Source: Croceicoccus marinus
Lineage (GTDB): Bacteria; Pseudomonadota; Alphaproteobacteria; Sphingomonadales; Sphingomonadaceae
DNA length: 64,000 bases
Reading direction: 5' to 3'
Assembly (NCBI RefSeq): GCF_001661675.2
Contig: NZ_CP019602.1
Span: 620,001 to 684,000 of the forward strand
Shown here one piece after another: positions 46,411 through 57,668 of this stretch (positions are counted from its first letter, which is position 1; each line of letters begins with the position of its first letter). Both the position numbers and the translations under genes were made by a program. The notes under the pieces were generated by a model that was not told where the DNA came from, made no database searches, and saw only the letters and a list, made by a program, of their open reading frames with translations.

Positions 46411-47811
46411 TCAGAAACTGTACTTGGCCGAGGCCTGGATCTTCTGCAGATTGCCGCTGGCACCGCCCTCGTTCTCCCGCTCGGCATACATGTACTCCAG
46501 CCCCAGATCGAGCTTGGGTACTGGCGAGTAGATGATGTTGGCCAGCGCGTTCCACACATTGTCGGTGGGGCTGGTGCCGGTCAGGTCGACCGGATTGTCC
46601 GCCTTGAAATAGCTGCCGGCGATGGTGGAATGCAGCCTTTCGCTCCACACATGCCGGAACGCGGCAAAGCCCGCATAGGTCGGGATCGGGTCGAGATTGC
46701 CATTCGCGTCGATCGCGGCATCGTTCACGATATTGGCGCCGATGTACCGGCCCAGACCTTCGCCCGCGGTCGCCATAACGCGCAGATCGTCCCGCTCGCC
46801 CAGCGCGATCCTGCCCGATACGGAAACGCCATAGCCGAATGCGCTGTCGCCGCCCTGGGGCAGGATGCGCCCGGACGCGTGCAACTGGCGCAGGATGCCC
46901 GCCACCGCGAACCCGCCGCGGTCATAGCGCAGGACGAGATCGGGCATCTGGTCGTCCGAAGGGAGGATGCGCCCGCCCGTTTCGTTGGTAATCGTCGTCT
47001 CGGGCTGTTCGACGGCGATGGAGATGCCGCTGTTCGTCCTGTAGCGGATCATCGCCTGCCGGTTGAAGACGGTTCCCGGCATGGTCCCGACGAAGTCCAC
47101 GCTGTCGGGCAGGGCGGCAACGTTCTGGAAGGTCGACCACGCTTGCCCAAAGGTCCAGCCGCCATAGGTGATATAGGCCTGCCGCATGCGGGGCAGGTAG
47201 CTGTTCGAAACGCGCTGGTCGCCGCCGTCGGTTACCAGGAAGTCCAGCTCCAGCAGTCCGCCCAGCGTCTTGTCGCCGACCGGCGTCTCGCCCTTTAGGA
47301 TGACGCGGCTCTGCCGTGCGTGAAAATGTGTGTCCCAACCAGAAGGATCGCCGCCGACGGGTATCAGGCTGGGGATGAGAAAGTCGCGATTGATCGAATC
47401 GCCGGGGACCTGACCGCCGCTCGTGCGCTGGCTGATCGCGTCCAGCTTGACATAGCCGCCCAGCGTGAACTGCGTCTGCCCGACCCGAAAGCCCTGCGCG
47501 TCCTTCTCCTCGACGGCGGCAAGGCGGGTCTCGATCCGGTCCTGCTGCTGCGCGGCGGCGCGCGTCTCGGCGACCGCGGCGCGCATCTCCTGTGCGATCG
47601 CGACGTTCTCGGCCGATGCCGCGGCGGTTCCGGACGCGTCTGCGGCATCCATGCGCGCTTCCAGCCTGCCGATCATGGCTTCCAGCCGGTCCAGCCGTTC
47701 CTCGACCGTTGCGCCGTCCTGCGCATGCACGGCGGCCGGCACCAGCGCGCTTCCTGCCATCAGCGCCGCTGAGAAAATGGTTTTCCAGACCACTTTTGCT
47801 CGTTTCGACAT
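46411..47811 (-). CDS. DcaP-family trimeric outer-membrane porin
   Basis: 466 residues. A signal peptide (VVWKTIFSAALMAGSALVPA, cleavage after HAQ near 31) is followed by a coiled-coil stretch (TVEERLDRLEAMIGRLEARMDAA, then AETRAAAQQQDRIETRLAAVEEKDA). A porin barrel starting FTLGGYVKLDAI and ending QASAKYSF with terminal Phe follows. The coiled-coil-plus-barrel layout is that of DcaP of Acinetobacter, a trimeric channel for dicarboxylates and other acids. Placed ahead of prpE and divergent from acs, it probably lets short organic acids cross the outer membrane. Confidence 0.88.
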   Translation of the reverse strand: MSKRAKVVWKTIFSAALMAGSALVPAAVHAQDGATVEERLDRLEAMIGRLEARMDAADASGTAAASAENVAIAQEMRAAVAETRAAAQQQDRIETRLAAVEEKDAQGFRVGQTQFTLGGYVKLDAISQRTSGGQVPGDSINRDFLIPSLIPVGGDPSGWDTHFHARQSRVILKGETPVGDKTLGGLLELDFLVTDGGDQRVSNSYLPRMRQAYITYGGWTFGQAWSTFQNVAALPDSVDFVGTMPGTVFNRQAMIRYRTNSGISIAVEQPETTITNETGGRILPSDDQMPDLVLRYDRGGFAVAGILRQLHASGRILPQGGDSAFGYGVSVSGRIALGERDDLRVMATAGEGLGRYIGANIVNDAAIDANGNLDPIPTYAGFAAFRHVWSERLHSTIAGSYFKADNPVDLTGTSPTDNVWNALANIIYSPVPKLDLGLEYMYAERENEGGASGNLQKIQASAKYSF

Positions 47812-47920
47812 CTCTCTGCTCTCCCCGTAAACGACCGCTCGAGCCTCGTCTGTGCGGGCCTGTCGATCCTGCTCGGTGGGTTGGATCTTGCAGGGGAGGA
47901 TGAATGTTCCCAGCTAGCGA

Positions 47921-47950
47921 TTGGTCTATAAGACTTTGGTCGCAATGACC
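47921..47950. promoter_or_regulatory. Divergent porin/acs promoter box (candidate CrbR site)
   Basis: The region holds TTGGTC twice 15 bases apart (47921-47926, 47936-47941), the 10-mer GACTTTGGTC (47932-47941) and the inverted repeat GGTC-gcaat-GACC (47938-47950). The 10-mer recurs upstream of the acetate/solute symporter operon (56944-56953). It lies about 116 bases ahead of acs and 121 ahead of the porin start. Binding by CrbR is inferred from the shared regulon known in Vibrio and Pseudomonas. Confidence 0.5.
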
Positions 47951-48056
47951 GCGCCGGCCTTTCGGGGTTAGGCTTTACCGCACAGCCGCCGCCCGATTGG
48001 CCGGTCGCATCGGCCTGGTCGGAACGGCCAGATCAACAGAATAGACGGGAGATAGC

Positions 48057-50024
<1,968 letters not shown>

Positions 50025-50029
50025 CGGTA

Positions 50030-50452
50030 TCAGTCCTGGGGCTTGGCCGCGCAATTTCGCTGGCATTGCGAGCTTGCCGAGGGATTGAACCGGCCGCTCA
50101 CCCGGATGGTCGCGCCATTATCGAGCGTGTAGGTCGCCGCGTCGGTGTTCGCCAGCGGATCGACACCGGCCGGTATGCTGCCACCTATATTGTGCGAGGA
50201 TGCGCGGCTGTTGCGCTGGGCGGCATTCCGCCACCGGCTGACGCGGGCGGTGCTGCCCACCGCGTGGGCGGCATTGCCAACGCTGCCGCTGATCGTACGG
50301 CCCAGCGAGCGCTGCGCCGATCCTGTCTGGGCCGAGCCCGAAAGGATGACTGCCGTTTCGGCTGCGCCCTGCGCGAAGGCTGCCGTGGCAGCGATCGGTG
50401 CGGAAGCGGTGGTTAACAGCGCGGCGAGCGAGAGCATTCGTGTTCTGGACAT
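50030..50452 (-). CDS. Small secreted protein of unknown function
   Basis: 140 residues from ATG 50452 (MSRTRMLSLAALLTTASAPI), chosen because TGGAGG precedes it by eight bases. There is a Sec signal peptide with cleavage after AFA near 27. The mature part is Ser/Ala/Asn-rich with a C-terminal pair of cysteines (SQCQRNCAA) and a strand segment TYTLDNGATIRVSGRF. No family recognised. It converges on acs with five bases between stops and lies divergent from crbR. Confidence 0.7.
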   Translation of the reverse strand: MSRTRMLSLAALLTTASAPIAATAAFAQGAAETAVILSGSAQTGSAQRSLGRTISGSVGNAAHAVGSTARVSRWRNAAQRNSRASSHNIGGSIPAGVDPLANTDAATYTLDNGATIRVSGRFNPSASSQCQRNCAAKPQD

Positions 50453-50647
50453 GAACCGGGCCTCCATCCTGTCGGACCCAGGCAATCTGTGCCTGCCGCC
50501 GGACGATGACAAGCAGGTGCTTCGAACTGTGCGGGAACGTGACGGTCCGCCGCGACGACGCCGCTTGATAGGACGCGCTCGCTGCCGCTAGGATCGCATG
50601 CCGGCTTGCCGGTGGGAGAAGATGCTGCCGACGGGAGGTCACGCACG

Positions 50648-51307
50648 ATGACCGGGACCATAGTGATTGCCGACGATCATCCGCTGATGCGCGGCGCCAT
50701 TCGCGCCGCGGTCGAAAGGATCTGGCCGGGCCATGCCATCGTCGAAGTATCGGACGCAGCCGCCGCCCGCGGTGCGGCAGGGGAGGAGGTGGCGCTGATG
50801 ACGTTGGACCTTCACATGGCTGACAGTGCCGGGCTGCTGACGCTGATGGAACTGCGCAAGGATTTTCCCGCCATGCCGATCGCGGTCGTGTCCGCCAGCG
50901 AGGAAGCGCGCATCTGGCAAGGCGTGAAGTCGCTGGGCGCCGCGGCCTTCATACCCAAGAGCGCCTCGTCCGAAACGATGCGAGAGGCGCTGACGGCGAT
51001 TGCGAATGGCGACCTCTGGTTTCCGGAGCAGCCGGCGGACGCCAAAGAGGCGGGCGACGATACGCTGGCGCGCCTGCAGCGCCTGACGCCCGCCCAGCGC
51101 CGCATCCTGGCGCTGGTGGCCGAGGGAAAGCTCAACAAGCAGATTGCCCACGAAATGCAGATTTCCGAAGCGACGGTGAAGGCCCACATGACCGGCATCT
51201 TCCGGCGGCTGGGCGTGATCAACCGGACGCAGGCGGTGCTGATGGCGGGCAGGCTGGACGATCCGGGCCTGCCGCCCCTGGACGACGCAGAGGTCAGCGG
51301 AGCCTGA
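50648..51307 (+). CDS. crbR: CrbR-type LuxR-family response regulator
   Basis: 219 residues. The receiver domain (1-120) has the acidic pair ADD (8-10), the phospho-acceptor Asp54 in MTLDLHM and the conserved PKS lysine. A LuxR-type helix-turn-helix (LTPAQRRILALVAEGKLNKQIAHEMQISEATVKAHMTGIFRRL) follows. GGGAGGT precedes the ATG by about 9 bases. Its stop lies ten bases from the stop of the convergent hybrid symporter-kinase gene, the expected CrbS partner. In Vibrio cholerae and Pseudomonas, CrbS/CrbR switch on acs and the acetate permease. Confidence 0.9.
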   Translation: MTGTIVIADDHPLMRGAIRAAVERIWPGHAIVEVSDAAAARGAAGEEVALMTLDLHMADSAGLLTLMELRKDFPAMPIAVVSASEEARIWQGVKSLGAAAFIPKSASSETMREALTAIANGDLWFPEQPADAKEAGDDTLARLQRLTPAQRRILALVAEGKLNKQIAHEMQISEATVKAHMTGIFRRLGVINRTQAVLMAGRLDDPGLPPLDDAEVSGA

Positions 51308-51317
51308 GGCAGGCCCG

Positions 51318-54300
51318 TCAGCCCGGCAGCAATCCGCCGATCAAGGCCCGCAAGGCAGGCGGCGAGGGCGGCTTGATCATGCGCTTCGCGGCCATGGATT
51401 CCGCCGCCGTCTTGGTGGCTGCGCTGTCCTCTGCCGTCAGCAGCACGGTCGGAACCGGCCCGCCCCAGCGTTCGTACAGCTGCCGGGCGGCCCGGTCGCC
51501 GGTCAGACCGCCATCCAGGTGGTAATCGATCACCAGCAGGTCGGGCGGCAAGGCGCCCGCGGCATCGGCGGGGTGCGAAGCGGTGGACACCGCATATCCC
51601 CATCGCATCAGCAGGCTTTCCAGCGCTGACAGCGAAGCGGCATCATTGTCGATGCACAGCACATGGCCGCCGCTCTCGGTGCGCGGCAGGTCCAGGGCCG
51701 TTCGCAGCGCGGGTTCGCCGGCTCCTGCCGCTACGGTGGGAAGGCGGAACGAGAAGCAGCTGCCGCGGCCCGGTTCCGAGCGAAGGTGGATATCCGTGCC
51801 CAGCATCGCCGCAATGCGCTGCACGATGGCCAGGCCCAGTCCCAGCCCGCCGTCGCCCCGATCGGTGCCGGCACCGCCCAGTCTGGTGAATTCGCGAAAG
51901 ATGGCGGACTGGTCTTCGCGGGCGATGCCCATGCCCTGGTCGATCACCACGATCTCGGCCATCGCGCCGCGACGCCTAGCACCGATCAATATGCGTCCGC
52001 TGTCCGAATAGCGCACGGCATTGGTCGCCAGGTTCTGCAGAATCGACATGAACAGGCCGCGGTCGGTCTCAAGCCACAGCCCGCTTGGAACCGTCACCAG
52101 CGCCAGCCCCTTGTTCTCGGCCTGGATCTCGAATTCGTTGGCAATCTCGGCAAAGGCAAGGTCGATGGCGAAGCGTTCGGGATCGACCGTCGCCTTGCCG
52201 CCGTCGAGCCGCGATATGTCGAGCAGGGCGCGCAGCAGCCGGTCCGCCGTTTCGATGGAGCGGTCGATCTGCCCCAATAGAGCCCGTTCGTTGCGGCGTT
52301 CGGGCGCGATGTCGTCGGCAAGCGCGCTGGCGAACAGGCGCGCTGCGTTCATCGGCTGGACCAGATCGTGGCTGGCGGCGGCCAGGAAGCGGGTCTTGGA
52401 CCGGGTCGCGCTTGCCAGCGCCGCGTTCGCTTCGGTCAGTTGCTGCGTCCGTTCGCGAATCTTCGCCTCCAGCGCCTGTTCGGCCAGGCGATCGGCGGTG
52501 ACATCGGTATAGCTGGTCACATAGCCGCCATCGGGCGCGGGATTGCCCTGGATGCGCAAGATGCGGCCATCGGCCAGCGTTCTTTCGCTGTTATATCTGC
52601 TGCCGCTGCCCAGATGGTGCAGCCGCTTCAGCACGGCATTGTCGATCGCCTCTTCGCGCACGCCCAGATTGCGCATGTTGAAGCGCAGCAAATCCGCGAT
52701 CGGGCGGCCGACCTCGACCAGTTCGGAGGGATAGCCGAACATCTCTACATAGCGCCGGTTCCACGCGACGAGCCGCTGTTCCTTGTCGACCACCGAGATG
52801 CCCTGGTCGATGTTCTCGATCGCGATCTGCAGCAGTTCCGCCCCGAACTGCAGGCGCTGCGAGGTCTCGTCGAACATGGCGACGACCCGTTCGATGGGCA
52901 CCGGGTCACCCTCCAGCGTGGATTGCACCAGCGCCCGTGCCGAGGAACTGCCGATGATCGCGCTGATCATCCGCTCGCTGGTGTCGATCAGCGCATCGTC
53001 GGGGGCGTCGGCATCGGCATAGGGCCGCCCGCTGGTCAGCCGCAGCGTGTTGATCGCCTGGCGCGCCCGGTCGGTGCCGACGAATTGTTCGAGCAGCGCG
53101 CGAAAGTCGGCCACCCGCGTGCGGGTCGCGAGCCGCGGATAGCCGAGGTCCGGCTGGCCACGATCGACGAACGCGACCGCCTGCACGCGGTCGATCAGCG
53201 CCGGTTCCCAGCCCAGCGAGAACAGCACGAACAGCGCGAGATTGGCGGCAAGGCTGATCAATATGCCGGGTACCAGCGGATCGCTGCCCGGAAGCGGCGG
53301 GACCAGCGCCAGACCCGACACGGGCAGGGCGAGATAGGCGAGCCACAAGGCAAAGCCCGCGCACAGCCCCGCGATCATGCCGGCGCGATTGGCCTTGCGC
53401 CAGAACAGGCCGAGCAGCAGGCCCGGTGCCAGCTGAGCCGCGCCGGCAAAGGCGATCTCTCCCAGCCCCGCCAGCGTGGCCTCTCCCTCGATCGCGGACA
53501 GGTAGAACAGGGCGAACACGAACAGCCCCGCGATCGTCGCACGGCGGGCGTTGACCAGCGCATGGCCCAGCGCCTCTGCGGTGCCGCGCTGTCGCATCTG
53601 GTCGCGAAAAAGCAGCGGAACGATCAGGTCGTTGGTGATCATGTTCGACAGCGCGATCCCGGTCACGATTATCATGCCGGTCGCGGCGGACAGCCCGCCG
53701 ATGAAGGCAAGGACCGCCAGCCAGTAAGCATCGAAGGAAAGCGGCAGGGCGATGAGCATCATGTCGGGACTGGCGTCCGCGGGGCCGATCAGCCCGCCCG
53801 CCAGCATGACAGGCACGATGGCCGCGCAGATCAGGACGAGATAGGCGGGAAAGAGCCACCGCGCCGCGCCGCGCAGGCGGTCCTCGCGCGCTTCCACCAC
53901 CAGCATGTGGAACTGGCGCGGCAGGCACAGCACGGCGATGGCGGACACGAAGGTCAGCACCACGAAGCGCAGGTCGAATTGCGACGGCGAAAAGCGCTGG
54001 GCGGCGTGGCGCGCCACCGATCCGGCCGGGGCCTCCCCCAGCAGCAGCAGGGCGAAACCCGCCACCGCGATCAATGCGACGAACTTCACCACCGCCTCCA
54101 GCGCGATGGCCAGAACCAGCCCACGGTTGTGGCCGGTCAGTTCGGGCCTGCCCGTGCCGAACAGCATCGCGAACACGGCCAGGACGGCGGCGACTGCCAG
54201 CACAACCTGGTCCTGGCCCAGCGCCGCGACCAGCTCCGGCGAAAGCGCGCCGAGCGTCTGGCTGACCGATTTCAGCTGCAGGGCCATGTACGGAAGCGCA

Positions 54301-54677
54301 CCGAACAGCGCGAGCAAGGTGACAAGCGCCGCGACCCACGCGCTCTTGCCATAACGCGCCGACAGGAAGTCGGCGATGGAGGTGGAGTGCTGTGCCTTGC
54401 CGGTGTGCAGGATACGCTCGACGAACCTGCCGAACAGGGTGAACAGGATCACCGGTCCCAGATAGATCGGCAGGAACTGCCACCCGCTTGCGGTCGCAGT
54501 GCCGACTGCGCCGTACAGGGTCCAGCTCGTGCAATAGACGCACAGCGCAAGGCCCAGGATGACCCGCTTGTGGCGTTCGGCGAAACGCGCGATGTGCGGC
54601 CTGTCGCCCGCGTCGGCCACCCAGAACAGCAGGGCGGCATAGGCAATGGCTGCCAGCGGAACGATCCAGATCGACAT
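51318..54677 (-). CDS. crbS: CrbS-type sodium/solute symporter-hybrid histidine kinase
   Basis: A 1,119-residue fusion. Residues 1-500 are an SSS-family transporter module with about 13 membrane spans (begins MSIWIVPLAAIAYAALLF; CVYCTSWTLYGAVG is characteristic). A linker, a PAS domain (about 620-740), the kinase core with His770 in ASHDLVQPMNAARL, the ATPase motifs (DQGMGIA, GDGGLGLGLAI) and a C-terminal receiver with Asp1051 in LLVIDYHLDG follow. It is the sensor half of the acetate switch, sensing or transporting a C2 compound. The ATG at 54677 is chosen where the transporter begins; the longer frame to 55145 runs over the symporter gene. Confidence 0.92.
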   Translation of the reverse strand: MSIWIVPLAAIAYAALLFWVADAGDRPHIARFAERHKRVILGLALCVYCTSWTLYGAVGTATASGWQFLPIYLGPVILFTLFGRFVERILHTGKAQHSTSIADFLSARYGKSAWVAALVTLLALFGALPYMALQLKSVSQTLGALSPELVAALGQDQVVLAVAAVLAVFAMLFGTGRPELTGHNRGLVLAIALEAVVKFVALIAVAGFALLLLGEAPAGSVARHAAQRFSPSQFDLRFVVLTFVSAIAVLCLPRQFHMLVVEAREDRLRGAARWLFPAYLVLICAAIVPVMLAGGLIGPADASPDMMLIALPLSFDAYWLAVLAFIGGLSAATGMIIVTGIALSNMITNDLIVPLLFRDQMRQRGTAEALGHALVNARRATIAGLFVFALFYLSAIEGEATLAGLGEIAFAGAAQLAPGLLLGLFWRKANRAGMIAGLCAGFALWLAYLALPVSGLALVPPLPGSDPLVPGILISLAANLALFVLFSLGWEPALIDRVQAVAFVDRGQPDLGYPRLATRTRVADFRALLEQFVGTDRARQAINTLRLTSGRPYADADAPDDALIDTSERMISAIIGSSSARALVQSTLEGDPVPIERVVAMFDETSQRLQFGAELLQIAIENIDQGISVVDKEQRLVAWNRRYVEMFGYPSELVEVGRPIADLLRFNMRNLGVREEAIDNAVLKRLHHLGSGSRYNSERTLADGRILRIQGNPAPDGGYVTSYTDVTADRLAEQALEAKIRERTQQLTEANAALASATRSKTRFLAAASHDLVQPMNAARLFASALADDIAPERRNERALLGQIDRSIETADRLLRALLDISRLDGGKATVDPERFAIDLAFAEIANEFEIQAENKGLALVTVPSGLWLETDRGLFMSILQNLATNAVRYSDSGRILIGARRRGAMAEIVVIDQGMGIAREDQSAIFREFTRLGGAGTDRGDGGLGLGLAIVQRIAAMLGTDIHLRSEPGRGSCFSFRLPTVAAGAGEPALRTALDLPRTESGGHVLCIDNDAASLSALESLLMRWGYAVSTASHPADAAGALPPDLLVIDYHLDGGLTGDRAARQLYERWGGPVPTVLLTAEDSAATKTAAESMAAKRMIKPPSPPALRALIGGLLPG

Positions 54678-54717
54678 GAACTTTCGCGCGGCCCCCTCTC
54701 TGGTCCCGCCGGTTGAT

Positions 54718-54760
54718 AGCGCAAAAACGAAAAGGGGCGACAGTCTCCTGCCGCCCCGTC
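54718..54760 (-). terminator. Rho-independent terminator after the symporter gene
   Basis: On the minus strand GGGGCGGCAG pairs with CTGTCGCCCC around a GAGA tetraloop (ten pairs including a G-U; stem 54734-54757), followed by TTTTCGTTTTT. It lies 25 bases past the symporter stop and separates it from crbS, which must then have its own promoter or depend on read-through. Confidence 0.9.
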
Positions 54761-54781
54761 CCGTTTTCGCAGGCCGCGGAC

Positions 54782-56557
54782 CTAGTGGGCGTGGGCCGTG
54801 GCTGCTCCGCGGGGAACGCGGATCGAATCGACCAGCCGGGCGATTTCCACCGGCGGCCGCGCCGTCATCTTCATCACCGCGATGGCCACGGCGAAGTTGA
54901 TCAGCATGCCGATCACGCCGATCCCTTCGGGCGAGATGCCGAAGAGCCAGTTGTCGGCGACATTGGCGTCGGGATTCCACAGCTTGAAATAGGCGATATA
55001 GATGAAGGTGAAGGCCAGCCCCGACACCATGCCAGAGATCGCGCCTTCCTTGTTCATGGATTTGGTGAAGATGCCCATGAAGATCGCCGGGAACAGCGAC
55101 GCCGCGGCAAGGCCAAAGGCAAAGGCCACGACCTGCGCCACCCACCCCGGGGGATAGATGCCCAGTACGCCCGCCACCACGATCGCCGCCGTCGCCGCGA
55201 TGCGCGCAGCCAGCAACTCGCCCTTTTCCGAGATGTTCGGCTTGAAGGTGGACTTCAGCAGATCGTGGCTGACGGCGGTGGAGATCACCAGCAGGAGGCC
55301 TGCCGCCGTCGACAATGCCGCCGCAAGACCGCCCGCTGCCACCAGCGCGATGACCCAGCCGGGAAGATCGGCGATCTCCGGATTGGCCAGCACCATGATG
55401 TCGCGGTCCAGGTAGACCTCGTTGGGGTTTTCCTCGACGGGTTCATTCGCCACGAGGCGGTTGCCAGCAGGACCCCGCTCGCCCGTGTATTCGGGGGCGC
55501 CTTCGAAAGGTTCCCCGGCTGCGATCTGCATCACACCGTCGTCATTCTTGTCCTTGAAGGCGATCAGGTTATTGGCCTCCCAGTTGGTGAACCAGCCGGG
55601 TGCATTGGCATAGGCGGTGTTGTGCACCGATTCGTTGAAGTTGATCCGCGCGAACGCCGCCACCGCGGGAGCCGTGGTGTACAGCAGCGCGATGAACACC
55701 AGCGCCCAGCCGGCCGACTTGCGGGCATCCGACGCCTTGGGCACGGTGAAGAAGCGCACGATCACGTGTGGCAGCCCCGCCGTGCCGATCATCAGCGCGG
55801 CGGTGATGCAGAACACGTCGATCATCGACTTGCTGCCGTCGGTATAGGGACCGAAACCCATCATCTGCAGCGACTGGTCCAGCTTTTCCAGGACATACAT
55901 CCCCGATCCGTCGTTGACGGTGGAGCCAAGCCCGATCTGCGGGATCGGATTGCCGGTGATCAGCATTGAGATGAAGAAGGCGGGCACCATGTAGGCGAAG
56001 ATCAGCACGCAATATTGCGCCACCTGCGTATAGGTAATGCCCTTCATGCCGCCCAGCACCGCGTAGAAGAACACGATGCACATGCCGATGATCACGCCCA
56101 GTTCGACCGACACGTCGAGGAAGCGGCTGAACACGATGCCGACGCCGCGCATCTGCCCGGCGATATAGGTGAACGAGATGAAGATGAGGCAGATCACCGC
56201 CACGGTGCGCGCCACGTTCGAGTAATAGCGCGTGCCGATGAAGTCTGGGACCGTGAACCGGCCGAACTTGCGCAAATATGGCGCCAGCAACAAAGCCAGC
56301 ACGACATAGCCGCCGGTCCAGCCCATCAGATAGACCGAGCCGTCATAACCCATGAAGGCGATGAGACCGGCCATCGAGATGAAGCTGGCCGCACTCATCC
56401 AGTCGGCGGCAGTGGCCATGCCGTTGACGACGGGGTGGACCCCGCCGCCCGCCACGTAGAATTCCTTGGTGGAGCCGGCGCGCGTCCATATGGCAATGCC
56501 AATATAGAGCGCGAAGCTGACGGCGACGAAGATATAGATCAGGGTCTGTGTCGACAT
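54782..56557 (-). CDS. Sodium/acetate-type solute symporter, VC_2705 subfamily (ActP-like)
   Basis: A 591-residue SSS-family permease with about 13 membrane spans. It opens TLIYIFVAVSFALYIGIAIWTRAGSTKEFYVAGGGV and has the family hallmark ATAADWMSAASFISMAGLIAF and GGLAAALSTAAGLLLVIS. A hydrophilic insert of about 80 residues (roughly 320-400) distinguishes the VC_2705 type from classical ActP. GGAGG precedes the ATG. It follows the DUF4212 small subunit by 12 bases, the defining pair of this subfamily. Substrate is likely acetate or a similar short acid, from its CrbS/CrbR and acs context. Confidence 0.9.
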   Translation of the reverse strand: MSTQTLIYIFVAVSFALYIGIAIWTRAGSTKEFYVAGGGVHPVVNGMATAADWMSAASFISMAGLIAFMGYDGSVYLMGWTGGYVVLALLLAPYLRKFGRFTVPDFIGTRYYSNVARTVAVICLIFISFTYIAGQMRGVGIVFSRFLDVSVELGVIIGMCIVFFYAVLGGMKGITYTQVAQYCVLIFAYMVPAFFISMLITGNPIPQIGLGSTVNDGSGMYVLEKLDQSLQMMGFGPYTDGSKSMIDVFCITAALMIGTAGLPHVIVRFFTVPKASDARKSAGWALVFIALLYTTAPAVAAFARINFNESVHNTAYANAPGWFTNWEANNLIAFKDKNDDGVMQIAAGEPFEGAPEYTGERGPAGNRLVANEPVEENPNEVYLDRDIMVLANPEIADLPGWVIALVAAGGLAAALSTAAGLLLVISTAVSHDLLKSTFKPNISEKGELLAARIAATAAIVVAGVLGIYPPGWVAQVVAFAFGLAAASLFPAIFMGIFTKSMNKEGAISGMVSGLAFTFIYIAYFKLWNPDANVADNWLFGISPEGIGVIGMLINFAVAIAVMKMTARPPVEIARLVDSIRVPRGAATAHAH

Positions 56558-56569
56558 GCCGGCCTCCGG

Positions 56570-56845
56570 TTAATCGTCAAGGTCGTAGCGCTGTTCGATC
56601 TTCTTCATCCGCCACGCGTAGAAGAACACCAGAACGATGAAGACGTAGATCGAACCTTGCTGGGCGAACCAGAAGCCCAGCGGAAATCCGCCCAGCATGA
56701 ACTGGTCGAGAAAATCGCGAAGCAGTATGCCGAAGCCGAACGAGACGATGAACCAGATGGCCATCAGCGTCAGCAGCAGCCGGATATTCTCTTTCCAATA
56801 GGCCCCTTCATGGCCGTTGCCGGCCTCGGGATTTTCGTCGGACAT
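56570..56845 (-). CDS. DUF4212 small subunit of the solute symporter
   Basis: 91 residues. A short soluble head is followed by YWKENIRLLLTLMAIWFIVSFGFGILL (first membrane span) and GFWFAQQGSIYVFIVLVFFYAWRMKK (second span). This is the putative sodium:solute symporter small subunit family that always precedes the VC_2705-type permease. GGGGGAGG lies six bases ahead of the ATG. First gene of a two-gene transport operon whose upstream region carries the GACTTTGGTC box. Confidence 0.93.
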   Translation of the reverse strand: MSDENPEAGNGHEGAYWKENIRLLLTLMAIWFIVSFGFGILLRDFLDQFMLGGFPLGFWFAQQGSIYVFIVLVFFYAWRMKKIEQRYDLDD

Positions 56846-56943
56846 TGGCTGTCCTCCCCCAATATGTATCGTTGCACCAACCGCGCCGCACCGGGCGCGG
56901 TCTGCCGTGCAGGGTCAGGGAAGAGCGGCTGCTTGCACAGAGC

Positions 56944-56953
56944 GACTTTGGTC
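56944..56953. promoter_or_regulatory. Second GACTTTGGTC box, upstream of the symporter operon
   Basis: The 10-mer is identical to the one at 47932-47941 in the porin/acs promoter. Similar flanks follow (TAATG here, GCAATG there). It lies 99 bases upstream of the DUF4212 start. Candidate CrbR-binding element. Confidence 0.45.
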
Positions 56954-56975
56954 TAATGCGCCGGAAGGCGGCCAT

Positions 56976-57668
56976 TCAGCGTCGCAGCAGGTCCGAAAGC
57001 GTCAGCTTCTCGCACCCGTGATGCGCGATCTGCGCCATCAGCAGCTCGGCACAGGCAAGGGCGTCGGTCAGCCCGTCATGGGCCGTATAGGCGGGCAGGC
57101 CATAGGCGGCGCGCAGCTTGCCGAGGCGCAGGCCGTCGGCGGCGCGGCTGCGGGGAAACCAGCGGTTCTCCAGCTGCATCGTGCAGATGAACGGGGCGAC
57201 GAAAGGCGCACCGAACGCGCGGCGGCATGCCGCGTCCAGAAAACCCGCCTCGATCTCGGCGAAATGGGCGATCAGCACCTTGCCGGACAGCAGGGGAAGC
57301 AGCCGCGCCAGCGCTTCGCCTTCCGGAAGCGCGTCCGTCAGTGCGTCGTCGGTAATGCGGTGGATGACGACGCTGCTGGCGTGCAATGCCTCTGGCGGGC
57401 GAAAACGGATGCGCCGTGCGTGCGAGGCAGCGACCGAAGCCGTGCTCGCGGGGACGATGCCGGCCTCCAGAATGGCGCTGGCGGCCAGGTCCAGCCCGTC
57501 CGTTTCGAGATCGATGGCCACCATCTCCTGCGTGTCCGCCGCCGCGGCCAGATCCGGAAAGCCCGCCGCGTAATAATCCCGCAAGGGTCCCGGCAGCGCG
57601 GCTTTCGCCGCAGCCTCGAACTGGCGGCGCAGGCGGTTTTCCCGCCCCGGCCAGCCGGGCAGGATCAA
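56976..57668 (-). CDS. DnaQ-like 3'-5' exonuclease (DEDDh)
   Basis: A 230-residue exonuclease-fold protein. Exo I is VAIDLETDGLD, Exo II-like AHFAEIEAGFLDAAC, and Exo III YTAHDGLTDALACAELL with the His-x4-Asp of DEDDh enzymes. An N-terminal segment of about 45 residues (LRRQFEAAAKAALPGPLRDYY) precedes it. The start codon is TTG at 57668, overlapping the stop of the DUF294 gene (TTGA), so it is translated by coupling. This exonuclease, the DUF294 protein and the VC_2705-type symporter travel together in many proteobacteria. Why an exonuclease belongs to an acetate locus is not known to me. Confidence 0.85.
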   Translation of the reverse strand: MILPGWPGRENRLRRQFEAAAKAALPGPLRDYYAAGFPDLAAAADTQEMVAIDLETDGLDLAASAILEAGIVPASTASVAASHARRIRFRPPEALHASSVVIHRITDDALTDALPEGEALARLLPLLSGKVLIAHFAEIEAGFLDAACRRAFGAPFVAPFICTMQLENRWFPRSRAADGLRLGKLRAAYGLPAYTAHDGLTDALACAELLMAQIAHHGCEKLTLSDLLRR

